Source: Fimbriimonadaceae bacterium (lineage in GTDB: Bacteria > Armatimonadota > Fimbriimonadia > Fimbriimonadales > Fimbriimonadaceae). Taken from it: 64,000 bases of DNA. Location of the stretch: NCBI GenBank assembly GCA_019638775.1, contig JAHBTD010000003.1, forward strand, positions 1 through 64,000. Direction: 5' to 3'. Position numbers and translations under genes: made by a program. The notes beneath the pieces are model-generated. The model was not told the origin of the DNA. It was given only the letters and a program-made list of their open reading frames with translations, and did no database searches. Shown piece by piece: positions 43,714-52,285 of this stretch. The stretch's first letter is position 1; each line of letters begins with the position of its first letter.

Positions 43714-43718
43714 CTACA

Positions 43719-44612
43719 ATGGCTGAAGTACAACCGATCATCATCAAGAAGAAAAAGGTCGTCGCCGGGGGGCACCACGGCGGATCTTGGAAGGTCGCTT
43801 ATGCCGACTTCGTCACCGCGATGATGGCGTTCTTCATGGTCATGTGGATTATGGGGATGGACTCGGAAACGCGCTCAATGATCCAGGGTTACTTCAACGA
43901 CCCGCTTGGATTTGTCAAGAACCCGCCAAAAACCCAGACCGCTTTCTCTATCCCAGGCTCTCCGAAGCCGAAAGAGGGAGTGGCAGGTTCGAAGGGCATG
44001 AGCCCGGACACCCGGTCGACAAGTGAGAAACAGTCGGCAGAGATGCAACTTCAAAAGGAGAATCTGGAATCGGTAAAGACGAAGATCGAGAAGGCTTTGT
44101 CTGCCGATCCTGAGCTCAAGGGCCTGCTCAAGTACGTCTCGCTTACGGTAACTGACGAGGGCCTGCTTGTGGAGCTAACAGAAGCTGTTGGCGCGGTCTT
44201 CTTTGAGTCTGGCTCCTATGCCATTCGCCCGGAGGCGATGAAGTTGATCAGCAAAGTCGGGCCAATTCTGAGCCATTCCGGCTACAAAATCATCGTGAAG
44301 GGGCACACCGACGCGATGCCCTATGCCGGCTCGGGTTACACAAACTGGGACCTCAGCACTGACCGTGCCCAGGCGATGCGCCGTGCATTGAGCCAGAACG
44401 GCGTCGCGGAAGATCAGTTCGTCTCAGTGACTGGCCTTGCCGACAAGGAACTTAAGAACACGGCAGACCCAAATCACTTTAGCAACCGTCGCGTGACTCT
44501 TTTGCTGCCTTACAAAAAGCCGATTGGGATGAGCGAAGATTTAAGCATCGACGCCTTTAAACAGGTCAATCAAGGGGCTTTTTCGAGGGATGTCGTCATC
44601 GCACCAAATTAG
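43719..44612 (+). CDS. motB: Flagellar stator protein MotB
   Basis: A 297-residue stator subunit. Cytoplasmic basic tail (IIIKKKKVVAGG), then one TM helix with the proton-carrying Asp in KVAYADFVTAMMAFFMVMWI. A periplasmic linker and OmpA-like peptidoglycan-binding domain follow (about 165-270: VFFESGSYAI, VKGHTDAMP, STDRAQAMRRAL, SNRRVTLLL). Translation start is odd: the preceding 45 bases are CGACTCA repeats with no Shine-Dalgarno, so initiation must work differently or be coupled to motA over 116 bases. Confidence 0.95.
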   Translation: MAEVQPIIIKKKKVVAGGHHGGSWKVAYADFVTAMMAFFMVMWIMGMDSETRSMIQGYFNDPLGFVKNPPKTQTAFSIPGSPKPKEGVAGSKGMSPDTRSTSEKQSAEMQLQKENLESVKTKIEKALSADPELKGLLKYVSLTVTDEGLLVELTEAVGAVFFESGSYAIRPEAMKLISKVGPILSHSGYKIIVKGHTDAMPYAGSGYTNWDLSTDRAQAMRRALSQNGVAEDQFVSVTGLADKELKNTADPNHFSNRRVTLLLPYKKPIGMSEDLSIDAFKQVNQGAFSRDVVIAPN

Positions 44613-44623
44613 GTGTGCCGCGG

Positions 44624-46126
44624 TCAGAAACCATCGAATTCGCCATCGCGAATAGCGAGCGCGATCCTCTCGATGTCTGCAGTCATGGACCGGTCCTTAT
44701 CGAGTCGCGATACATGGCTCCGAACGGTTTCATACGCTTTCAGGGCCCCTTTTCCGGGTTTTAGGGGCTTCCGGTACTCCAGACCTTCTGCGGCAGCAAG
44801 CATCTCTATAGCCAGCACCTGCTCGGCGTTGGTAACGATCTGCCGCAGTTTCAGCGCCCCCGTCATCCCCATCGAAACATGATCCTCTTTTCCTCCCGAG
44901 GTTGGAGCATTGTCTACGCTGCTGGGGTGGGACAGGACTTTGCATTCGTTGAGCAATGCCACGGCTGTTACATGGGGGATCATGAATCCTGACGACGTGC
45001 CAGGGTGAGCGGTGAGGAAGGCGGGAAGATGCTCGTTGAGATCGGGATTGACCATCCGGTCAATACGGCGTTCAGAGATGCTGCTTAGGTCGGTGATAGC
45101 GATGCTTGCATAGTCCAATGCAAGCGCTAAGGGCGCGCCGTGGAAGTTTCCTCCGCTGATGACGTCGCCCTCGTTGGCGAAAACAAGGGGGTTGTCCGTC
45201 GCGGAGCCGCTTTCGGTTTCAATCTGGCCTTGGACGTGATTGAGGGCATCGCGAACGGCTCCATGTACTTGAGGCATGCAGCGCAAGCTGTAAGCATCTT
45301 GTACGCGTGGGTCATCTTCGAGGTGCGACATACGAATCTCAGAATCCTCAAGCAGGGCCATCAAATGGCTTGCCGAGGCCATTTGTCCGGAGTGTGGGCG
45401 TACTTGATGGATACGGGGATCGAAGGCCGTGGGCGTTCCGAGCAGTGCTTCGAGCGTCATAGCGCCGACAACGTCGGCAGCGTGGGCTACTCTCTGCGCG
45501 CGGGCCAGCGCCAGTCCACCGACTGCACAAATAGCTTGTGTGCCGTTGAGGAGGGCCAGTCCCTCCTTGGCCTCAAGTTCAATGGTGGGAATACCAGCCC
45601 ACTGCATGGCATCGTCACCCGCCATGCGCACCCCGTCATAAAATGCCTCCCCTTCTCCGAGAAGGACGAGGGCAAGATGGGCCAGCGGGGCCAAGTCTCC
45701 AGAAGCTCCGACACTTCCCTTTTCGGGAATAACCGGGTGGACTCCCTTCTCCAGCATCTGCAGCAACGTTTCTAAGACCAACAATCGCGCCCCACTAAAC
45801 CCCTTGGCGAGGACATTCGCACGAAGGAGGAGCATGACGCGGACTTCGGGGATCGAGAGGGGGTTGCCAACGCCGCATGCGTGGCTGCGAACGAGGTTGA
45901 GCTGAAGGTCTTTAAGCTCCGCCGCTGGGATTTTCACTTCTGAGAGCTTGCCGAAACCCGTGCTGATGCCGTAAACAACCGCATCGTCGGCAACGATGTT
46001 CTCAACCAAAGCACGAGCTTTCTCAATCCCTAGGATCGCGGCTGAGTCGATACTGACTTGCCGCTTGCCAAACGCGACGGCCTCAATCTCGGCGAGGGTC
46101 AGCGGTTGGCCGGAGAGCTTAATCAT
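44624..46126 (-). CDS. hutH: Histidine ammonia-lyase
   Basis: A 500-residue enzyme that removes ammonia from histidine to give urocanate. The MIO cofactor-forming Ala-Ser-Gly lies in KGSVGASGDLAPLAHLAL; other conserved parts are YGISTGFGKL near the start, LLNGTQAICAVGG, and NFHGAPLALALD. The start ATG 46126 is preceded, seven bases earlier, by TACAAT, suggesting a leaderless message. No other hut genes are adjacent, so histidine use either relies on genes elsewhere or the enzyme has another role. It converges with motB with 11 bases between. Confidence 0.94.
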   Translation of the reverse strand: MIKLSGQPLTLAEIEAVAFGKRQVSIDSAAILGIEKARALVENIVADDAVVYGISTGFGKLSEVKIPAAELKDLQLNLVRSHACGVGNPLSIPEVRVMLLLRANVLAKGFSGARLLVLETLLQMLEKGVHPVIPEKGSVGASGDLAPLAHLALVLLGEGEAFYDGVRMAGDDAMQWAGIPTIELEAKEGLALLNGTQAICAVGGLALARAQRVAHAADVVGAMTLEALLGTPTAFDPRIHQVRPHSGQMASASHLMALLEDSEIRMSHLEDDPRVQDAYSLRCMPQVHGAVRDALNHVQGQIETESGSATDNPLVFANEGDVISGGNFHGAPLALALDYASIAITDLSSISERRIDRMVNPDLNEHLPAFLTAHPGTSSGFMIPHVTAVALLNECKVLSHPSSVDNAPTSGGKEDHVSMGMTGALKLRQIVTNAEQVLAIEMLAAAEGLEYRKPLKPGKGALKAYETVRSHVSRLDKDRSMTADIERIALAIRDGEFDGF

Positions 46127-46133
46127 GGGTTGA

Positions 46134-46139
46134 ATTGTA
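46134..46139 (-). promoter_or_regulatory. -10 box TACAAT, probable leaderless start of hutH
   Basis: On the minus strand TACAAT, then seven bases (TCAACCC), then ATG 46126. There is no Shine-Dalgarno. Confidence 0.6.
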
Positions 46140-46229
46140 CCGGGGACCAAGCTCTCCGGCCTCATTGTTCAGTCCGACCTGGGAGTGACGAGAATGCTGT
46201 GGGTAACGGATTGCGTAAGATAAAGTAAG

Positions 46230-46943
46230 TTGTCTTTGCAAATTGACTCGCCCCGAAAAGGATTTACGCTCATAGAGCTGCTTGTGGTGATCGCAATCAT
46301 CGCGATCCTTGCCGCTATTCTGTTCCCAGTTTTCGCCCGAGCAAAAGATAAGGCTAAACAGATTGCTTGCCTGAGCAACATGAAGCAGCTTGGTACCGGC
46401 ATCTACATGTATCTCTCCGACTACAACGACTATCTCCCCGACCGGCGTGACCTCAAGACATCACTCCCCGGGGGCTATCGTCCATGGACAAGCTGGCCCC
46501 CATCTGATCCGCGTTCGGGTTGGGCGGCAGTCGTGTTCGATCCTTACATCAAGAACAACCGGCTTTGGACATGCCCCAATGGAGAACCGCTCTTTAGGGG
46601 GGTCGTCCAGGCCGAGCAGACGATTCCGAGCGCTCAAAACCCGGCTCCCAGCACTTACTTTTGGATGTGGCGGTTCGACCGTTTTGACGATCCGATCCCG
46701 CTCGACAACTTCTGGGGGAAATCGCCTGAGCAGTGTGTCTTTGATCTGCGAGACGCAAACAATCCTCAAGCAGGAATGCCGGACGGAGTTGCCGATATTG
46801 AGCTGATTGTAGACCCGTACTTCCCCAAAACGATCCCCTCGGTTCTTGCCAATCTGAAGGGAAAGACCCCCCACTTTGGTGGACGGAATCGGGTGTTCTT
46901 AGACACACATGCGAAGTTCCTCAGAGATATTCGAACGGACTAG
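46230..46943 (+). CDS. Type IV prepilin-like protein, DUF1559-related
   Basis: A 237-residue secreted pseudopilin starting at a TTG (TAAGAT lies eight bases upstream, so the message may be leaderless). The class III signal is PRKGFTLIELL with cleavage after the Gly, followed by a single hydrophobic helix. The next part, FARAKDKAKQIACLSNMKQL then YMYLSDYNDYLPD, is the common N-terminus of the large Armatimonadota/Planctomycete family. A short C-terminal motif (HFGGRNRVFLDTHAKFL) echoes the H-x9-D-G ending of DUF1559. Its function is probably in a type II/IV-like assembly or surface array. Not in an operon. Confidence 0.85.
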   Translation: MSLQIDSPRKGFTLIELLVVIAIIAILAAILFPVFARAKDKAKQIACLSNMKQLGTGIYMYLSDYNDYLPDRRDLKTSLPGGYRPWTSWPPSDPRSGWAAVVFDPYIKNNRLWTCPNGEPLFRGVVQAEQTIPSAQNPAPSTYFWMWRFDRFDDPIPLDNFWGKSPEQCVFDLRDANNPQAGMPDGVADIELIVDPYFPKTIPSVLANLKGKTPHFGGRNRVFLDTHAKFLRDIRTD

Positions 46944-47039
46944 GATTCAGGAACGATGAGTTAAGAATGGGCATCAGAACAACGACACCCCCTTTTCTTC
47001 TATCCTTCCGTGCTCACGAGCAGCAATGAGGCTTCGAGA

Positions 47040-47666
47040 TTAGAACTCCAGCAGAAAATCCCGGACCTGGTCGACGTCGTCCTGAGTGAGGCCGTGCCCC
47101 GCATTGACGATTCGGGTGGTCACCGATGCGCCGTAGTCGGCGAGCATGTGCCCAAATTGCACCGCCCCTTGCATGGGCGAGATGTGGTCTTGTTCACCGG
47201 CAAGGATGAGAACCTTCTTGCCGGTGAGGTCAGGGGCGGGGATGGGTTGGAGTGGGACCATAGGTCGCAGGAGAACTCCTCCTGCAAGCGTTTTTGGGTG
47301 AAGCATGAGCATCGCTCCTGCCATGTTCGCGCCATTGGAATAGCCCATGCCGATGAGCCGATTGGGGTCATAGCCGTTGTCGCGCGGTGTGAGTTGGAGC
47401 CAGTCGGCTAGCTCTTGGGCCTTGATTTGGATGTCTTCTTCGTCAAGGACTCCTTCTGAGAGTCGACGAAAGAATCGGGGATATCCCTCTTCGTCAGACC
47501 TTCCCCGCACCCCAAGCATGGCTGCGCCATTCCCAACCATATCGCCAAATTCGAGCAAGCTGGTTTCGTCGCCGCCCGTGCCATGAAGCAGGAGCAGCGT
47601 CCAATCAATTTCGGGGTTGGAGACGGGGCGAAAGATACGGTTAAAGCTTGAAAGGCTAACTTCCAT
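47040..47666 (-). CDS. Alpha/beta hydrolase, carboxylesterase/phospholipase family
   Basis: A 208-residue esterase of the phospholipase/carboxylesterase family (YpfH-like). LLLLHGTGGDE forms the oxyanion region; the nucleophile elbow is GMGYSNGANMAG (G-x-S-x-G with Ser of GYSNG). The acid is in LAGEQDHISP and the His is in NAGHGLTQDD. It likely hydrolyses short acyl esters in the cytoplasm; no signal peptide. GGAG lies six bases upstream of the start. It ends against the prepilin gene, 96 bases away. Confidence 0.9.
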   Translation of the reverse strand: MEVSLSSFNRIFRPVSNPEIDWTLLLLHGTGGDETSLLEFGDMVGNGAAMLGVRGRSDEEGYPRFFRRLSEGVLDEEDIQIKAQELADWLQLTPRDNGYDPNRLIGMGYSNGANMAGAMLMLHPKTLAGGVLLRPMVPLQPIPAPDLTGKKVLILAGEQDHISPMQGAVQFGHMLADYGASVTTRIVNAGHGLTQDDVDQVRDFLLEF

Positions 47667-47776
47667 AGTGGGCTCCGATCATCTCATTCTACATATCTTG
47701 ACGGCGAAGTGAGCGCTGTAAGTGTCCCTGTCAGTCTCAGTGCATTCCCCTTGCACGACGTAAAATGAACATAGAA

Positions 47777-48979
47777 ATGAGTTTTTCAACTATCGAAGAG
47801 GCCCTAGAAGACATCCGTGCGGGAAAGATGATTGTCGTCGTTGACGATCCCGACCGCGAGAATGAGGGCGACTTGATCATGGCGGGCGAGATGTGTACCG
47901 CCGAAGAGATGAACTTCATGATCAAGTTTGGGCGCGGGGTGCCATTCATTCCGACCACAGAGCAACGACTTGCCGAGCTTGGCATTCCGATGATGACCAA
48001 GCAGAACACGGCGCGCCTGGGCACGGCTATGGCGGAGACAGTTGACGCTCGCTACGGCACCACAACCGGCGTTTCAGCTGCGGATCGCGCCAAGACCGTC
48101 CAAGTTTTTTGCGATCCGAAGGCAAAGGCTGACGATCTGATGCGCCCAGGACATGTCATCCCTTTAAGGGCGGAGGAGGGAGGAGTTCTGGTCCGAGCAG
48201 GGCACACCGAGGCATCTGTCGATCTGTGCGTGCTCGCAGGGCTGCAGCCTGTTGCAATTGGGTGTGAGATCATCGGCGACGACGGTGAGATGATGCGGCT
48301 TGACGGCTTGATCCCGTTCGCTGAACATCACGGACTCAAGATCATTACGATCGCTGATCTGATTGCTTACCGACGCAAAACGGAAAAGTTAGTTGAGCGG
48401 ATCGCCGGCCCGATCGACTTTCCCACGAAATTTGGGCACTTCACCCTGTATTGCTACCAGCCTGCCGTTGAGAGGGAGCCGTATGTAGCGATCGTTAAAG
48501 GTGATGTCTGCACGGATGAGCCGGTGCTTGTGAGGATGCACTCAAGCTGCCTTACCGGTGACTTGTTGGGCTCTTTCCGATGCGACTGCGGCGATCAGCT
48601 TGAGATGGCTTTACGACGGATCGAGGAAGCAGGGCGTGGCGTTGTGGTTTACATTGCACAAGAAGGCCGAGGGATCGGGCTTGCCAACAAGCTGAAAGCC
48701 TACGAGCTTCAAGATTCGGGGCTGGATACGGTGGAAGCGAATAAGGCGCTTGGTTTCAAGGCGGACCTACGCGATTATGGAATCGGCGCCCAGGTGCTCG
48801 CCGACCTTGGTCTGCGCCGGTTGCTGCTCATGACGAACAACCCCGCCAAGGTGGCAGGAATTCAGGGCTACGGTCTGGAGATTGTCGAGCACGTCCCGAT
48901 TGTCGCGCCAGGAAATGAGGCTCGCGAGAGGTATTTGGAGACAAAGAAGTCGAAGATGGGGCACATGCTGCCTGATTAA
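47777..48979 (+). CDS. ribBA: Bifunctional DHBP synthase / GTP cyclohydrolase II
   Basis: A 400-residue bifunctional riboflavin-biosynthesis enzyme. Residues 1-200 are RibB: DDPDRENEGDLI with acidic and metal residues and GHTEASVDLCVLAG. Residues 205-400 are RibA: RMHSSCLTGDLLGSFRCDCGDQL with the zinc Cys residues, and YIAQEGRGIGLANKL. The start MSFSTIEEAL (ATG 47777) fits other RibBA starts, and TAAAAT precedes it by 10 bases; a frame four codons longer begins inside that box. No other rib genes nearby and no FMN riboswitch is evident. A strong terminator follows. Confidence 0.95.
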   Translation: MSFSTIEEALEDIRAGKMIVVVDDPDRENEGDLIMAGEMCTAEEMNFMIKFGRGVPFIPTTEQRLAELGIPMMTKQNTARLGTAMAETVDARYGTTTGVSAADRAKTVQVFCDPKAKADDLMRPGHVIPLRAEEGGVLVRAGHTEASVDLCVLAGLQPVAIGCEIIGDDGEMMRLDGLIPFAEHHGLKIITIADLIAYRRKTEKLVERIAGPIDFPTKFGHFTLYCYQPAVEREPYVAIVKGDVCTDEPVLVRMHSSCLTGDLLGSFRCDCGDQLEMALRRIEEAGRGVVVYIAQEGRGIGLANKLKAYELQDSGLDTVEANKALGFKADLRDYGIGAQVLADLGLRRLLLMTNNPAKVAGIQGYGLEIVEHVPIVAPGNEARERYLETKKSKMGHMLPD

Positions 48980-48996
48980 GCGCCACCGGTAGGCAC

Positions 48997-49036
48997 AAAA
49001 ATAGGCTCACCGAATTCTCGGTGAGCCTATTTTTGT
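48997..49036. terminator. Bidirectional intrinsic terminator
   Basis: A 17-bp stem (AAAATAGGCTCACCGA with its complement) with a 4-base loop and T-tail TTTTTGTTT on plus; A-run on the opposite flank. It sits between the convergent ribBA and rplK genes. Confidence 0.95.
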
Positions 49037-49050
49037 TTAAAGGGTTCGTG

Positions 49051-49476
49051 TTAACCGACGACTTTGACGCCCATTTGGCGGCAGGAGCCAGCGATGACCT
49101 TCATGGCCTGCTCGATGTCGGTGGTGTTGAGGTCGGGCATTTTCTGCTGTGCCACGGCTCGAAGCTGGTCTTTGGTGATCTGCTTCACAACCTCTTTTCC
49201 GGGGTTGCTTGCACCCTTTTCGATGCCGATCGCCTTCTTGATGAGGTCGGTCGTCAACGGCTGCTTGACCACGAAGCTGTAGGAGCGATCTTCGTAAACG
49301 ACGATCTCCACCGGCATGAGCATGCCCATTTGCTGAGCAGTCATCTCGTTGAACTTCTTAAGGAACTCCATCATGTTGATGCCGGCTTGACCGAGCGCGG
49401 GACCAACGGGAGGTGCGGGAGTGCCTTTGCCAGCGGGGATATTGAGCTTGATAACGCCTGAAATCTTTTTTGCCAT
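49051..49476 (-). CDS. rplK: Ribosomal protein L11
   Basis: A 141-residue ribosomal protein of the GTPase-associated centre. The N-domain AKKISGVIKLNIPAGKG and PAPPVGPALGQAGINMMEF is exact to the family; the C-domain KPLTTDLIKKAIG and IEKGASNPG binds 23S rRNA. In most bacteria rplK is followed by rplA and preceded by nusG. Here it is followed by a terminator at once and preceded by a gap and an M28 peptidase gene, so it is alone. The start ATG is within 15 bases of a weak AAGAATTTGG, and no strong site is seen. Confidence 0.97.
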   Translation of the reverse strand: MAKKISGVIKLNIPAGKGTPAPPVGPALGQAGINMMEFLKKFNEMTAQQMGMLMPVEIVVYEDRSYSFVVKQPLTTDLIKKAIGIEKGASNPGKEVVKQITKDQLRAVAQQKMPDLNTTDIEQAMKVIAGSCRQMGVKVVG

Positions 49477-49631
49477 GATCGTAACCGGTCCAAATTCTTA
49501 TTGCATTGCGCGGGGTTACCAGCCCAGCGCGTGCGGTTCAAGGCGTTTTAGGAAGCGTCATCCCGAACCACGAGCGAAGAATTATACCTTCGAGTCGAAA
49601 ACCGATTTGGGCATGAAGCAACAATCAGGGG

Positions 49632-49697
49632 CTATCGGCCATCAGCGACCAGCTATCCATTCTCCGTTTGATAGCTGACCGCCGATAGCTTGACGCT
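49632..49697. repeat. CTATCGG/GATAGCT heptamer repeats with hairpin
   Basis: CTATCGG-CCATCAG-CGACCAG-CTATCCA, then GATAGCT-GACCGCC-GATAGCT-TGACGCT, each with a 7-base period and complementary to each other. AGCTATC and GATAGCT form a hairpin at 49651-49676. It is 3' of the M28 peptidase gene and may end its transcript, but there is no U-run. Confidence 0.5.
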
Positions 49698-49704
49698 GAT
49701 GCCT

Positions 49705-51177
49705 CTATGCTGCTTTCAGAAGCGGGGGTGGGACCTGACGGTCTTCTGGGCGGTTGCCTCTTTCCACGCTTGGGTTAAAGGTCATTTTGCTGTTGAACGA
49801 GTCGATGATCCGCGCTGTTTGGGCGACGGCTTCAAGGACCTTGACCATTCCCGCGAAGTTAATCGTATCGATGGTGTCGGCTTCGCTGTGGTAGGTATTT
49901 GTCAGACCCGTGTGCCAGAAGATAACCGGAACATTTCGTCGGACAAAAGATGCCTGGTCGCTGTCTCCACGGGTGTTTGGTCTCCAAACGACGTTCAGCC
50001 CGTCCACTTTTAGCTGCTTGCCGACTTCTTCCCATTGAGCGGAGCTGCTTGTTCCATAGCCATAAACGTTGTTTCGGCGCACGGTGCCGATCATGTCCAT
50101 GTTCAGCATTGCGCTTGTCTTGGCGAGGATTTCGGGGTTGTCTCTGCACCACGCGTCCGATCCGCGAAGGCCAACTTCTTCCGCCGAATACAGTTGGAAA
50201 ATGATCGTGCGTCGGTTGCCCTTTGTTTTGGCGAAGTGCTGGGCAAGAGCGAGGACGCCAACTGCTCCACTGCCATTGTCGTCGGCGCCTGGGTGGAGCG
50301 CGTCAACCCCCGTTCGGCTGCCCGTATCTGCGTAGCCGAGGTGGTCGTGATGTCCGCCGATGATGATGTACTCGTCTTTCAAAACGGGGTCGTTGCCGGG
50401 GAGAATGCCGATCACGTTTCGATCTTTGCCCGCATTCACTTCCGTCTCAAAAACCATTCTCGCGGAGAATGGCAACGCTTTGCTGGCAGGTTTCTTGGCT
50501 GATCTTGCTTCGGCAAAGCTCATCCCTGTGAGGGTCTTAAAGTACTTTTCGGAGACGCCGCCTGCGACCATATCCATGCTGGCAGTGATGCCTTGCAGTC
50601 GGGAATAGGTAGGCAGATCGCTTCGACCGGGTGCGGATGGCCCGACAAAGAGGATTGCTGCCGCTCCCTTTTCCTTGGCCACACGGGCCTTGACGCTGTT
50701 CGATGCGTTGCGACGTCCTTCGGGAACCCCTCGCAGTGCGATGACAACCTTATCGGCCACATCGGTGTCGAGATAATCGTTCCAATCGTCTTCCGCCAAT
50801 CCGAATCCGACATAGACGAGATCGCCGCTGGTGAGCCTCATCGCGGAGCCGGCGAGAGGCCGGAAGTCCGTATCGAGATTCAGCATCATCGACTTGCCAT
50901 CGTTGCCTTTGATCGTGAGGAAGTTGTTCGCCGTTGGCCTTTGACCAGCGGTGATTTCGAAGTGGTGGAAGTATGTGCCGTCGTCACCACCCGGTTTGAG
51001 TCCGAGTTTTTGAAAGCCGTCGGCAAAATACTGCGACGTTTTCATGATCCCTGGTGAAAGAGTCATACGCCCTTCGTGGGCGTCGGTCGCGATCACTTCA
51101 AGGCTTTTCCGAAGCTGAGCTTCGGTGGCAACTGGGGGCCCTGCCAAGGCAAATAAGGCAACAAGTGTTGTAAACAT
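49705..51177 (-). CDS. Exported M28 family aminopeptidase with PA domain
   Basis: A 490-residue exported zinc peptidase. ATG 51177 follows GGAGA; the signal peptide is MFTTLVALFALAGPPVA. A PA-type insertion lies at about 110-260 (DKVVIALRGVPEGRR, EKGAAAILFVGPSAP). The catalytic part has the two-zinc ligands in order: GGHHDHLG (H-x-D), GADDNGSG (D), SAEEVGLRGS (E, with the general base just before), NMDMIG (D) and YHSEADT (H). These are typical of bacterial M28 aminopeptidases that release amino acids from peptides. It is preceded by the divergent-side ABC ATPase gene, also minus, 68 bases away. Confidence 0.92.
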   Translation of the reverse strand: MFTTLVALFALAGPPVATEAQLRKSLEVIATDAHEGRMTLSPGIMKTSQYFADGFQKLGLKPGGDDGTYFHHFEITAGQRPTANNFLTIKGNDGKSMMLNLDTDFRPLAGSAMRLTSGDLVYVGFGLAEDDWNDYLDTDVADKVVIALRGVPEGRRNASNSVKARVAKEKGAAAILFVGPSAPGRSDLPTYSRLQGITASMDMVAGGVSEKYFKTLTGMSFAEARSAKKPASKALPFSARMVFETEVNAGKDRNVIGILPGNDPVLKDEYIIIGGHHDHLGYADTGSRTGVDALHPGADDNGSGAVGVLALAQHFAKTKGNRRTIIFQLYSAEEVGLRGSDAWCRDNPEILAKTSAMLNMDMIGTVRRNNVYGYGTSSSAQWEEVGKQLKVDGLNVVWRPNTRGDSDQASFVRRNVPVIFWHTGLTNTYHSEADTIDTINFAGMVKVLEAVAQTARIIDSFNSKMTFNPSVERGNRPEDRQVPPPLLKAA

Positions 51178-51245
51178 TCTGGTCTCCGGAAAAACCAGTT
51201 TACGTGACAAGATTGCGTATTGAGCAACCTTTACGCGGCGAAATC

Positions 51246-52205
51246 TTAACTTTGTGCGACATAGCCCGATTCGAGCTTCCAGCATGCCGCATTCTGCCCC
51301 GAAGGCGACGCAAGCAGCGGAGGGTCGTTTTGGCAATGGTCAAATCGAAATGGACAGCGGGGAGCGAAAGAGCATCCGGCGCTGAGGTTGGCAAGGTCGG
51401 GAGGTTGTCCGATGATGGATTCGAGCGTCTTTTGGCCTGCACGGGGGAGCGCCGAAAGCAGCGCAGAGGTGTAGGGGTGTTGCGGAGTCCGCAGAACTTG
51501 CTCGGCATCGCCATGCTCGACGATCTTGCCTGCATAAAAGACCGCGATCCTCGAAGCCATTGCGGCGATGACTCCGATATCGTGTGAAATCAGCATGACC
51601 GCAGTGCCTTCGGTCTCCTTTAGTTCGCGCAGTAAGCGAAGTATTTGGGCTTGTAAGGTCACGTCAAGGGCGGTTGTGGGCTCGTCGGCTATCAGCACTT
51701 TGGGCTTACAGGCGAATGCCATCGCGATCACAACGCGCTGCCGCTGCCCTCCCGAAAGCTGGTGAGGATACTTCTTTGCCGAACTCTCGGGGGCGGGAAC
51801 ACCTACCTTTTCGAGCATATCAATTGCCTGAGTCCAAGCAATAGCGCGCGAGAGTCCGTGATGAATGCGCAAAACCTCGGCAACCTGGTGCCCGATTCGC
51901 ATCATGGGATTAAGGCTTGTAAAGGGATCCTGCATGACCAAGGCAATCTGCTCGCCACGAACGTCAAGCCATTGCCGTCGACTGAGTGTGGTTAACTCTT
52001 CGCCTTCGAGCCGGATGGAGCCCGCCACGATTTTTCCGGTGCCGGGAAGCATGTTCATGATCGCAAAACCGGTCATCGATTTTCCGCAACCGGATTCGCC
52101 CACGACGCCAAGCGTGTGTCCAGCCTCAAGCTCGAAGGAGACGCCACGAATAATTTTGTTAGGACCGAACGCGACCTCAAGGCCCTCAACTTCAAGTACA
52201 GCCAT
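51246..52205 (-). CDS. Oligopeptide ABC transporter ATPase, OppD/DppD type
   Basis: A 319-residue ATPase. Walker A GVVGESGCGKSMT, the Q-loop ALVMQDPFTSLNP, signature LSGGQRQR, Walker B LIADEPTTALDVT and the switch His in ISHDIGVIAAM. Its OppD class is shown by the C-terminal region PQHPYTSALLSALP and CSFAPRCPFRFDHC, whose Cys residues are typical of an iron-sulfur or structural site. It lacks a visible partner: no permease or binding-protein gene is close, so the transporter is encoded elsewhere or the gene is an orphan. Start ATG 52205 has GAGGA six bases upstream; earlier starts in the frame would overlap the divergent promoter. Confidence 0.9.
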   Translation of the reverse strand: MAVLEVEGLEVAFGPNKIIRGVSFELEAGHTLGVVGESGCGKSMTGFAIMNMLPGTGKIVAGSIRLEGEELTTLSRRQWLDVRGEQIALVMQDPFTSLNPMMRIGHQVAEVLRIHHGLSRAIAWTQAIDMLEKVGVPAPESSAKKYPHQLSGGQRQRVVIAMAFACKPKVLIADEPTTALDVTLQAQILRLLRELKETEGTAVMLISHDIGVIAAMASRIAVFYAGKIVEHGDAEQVLRTPQHPYTSALLSALPRAGQKTLESIIGQPPDLANLSAGCSFAPRCPFRFDHCQNDPPLLASPSGQNAACWKLESGYVAQS

Positions 52206-52273
52206 GCTCCTCAGCATTATGGCGTACACGGGACAAAGGTGCCCGGGGTATTTGCAGAGTTGAATCGTAATTG

Positions 52274-52279
52274 TATACT
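52274..52279 (+). promoter_or_regulatory. -10 box TATACT, probable leaderless start
   Basis: TATACT, six bases (GCACCC), then ATG 52286 of the response regulator. This is the same arrangement as before the DUF433 gene. Confidence 0.65.
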
Positions 52280-52285
52280 GCACCC

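Noticed and set aside
49480-49620. Possible tRNA or structural RNA upstream of rplK
   Set aside because: A GGTTCAA-like string tempted a T-loop reading, but no acceptor stem, D arm or CCA end could be formed on either strand.
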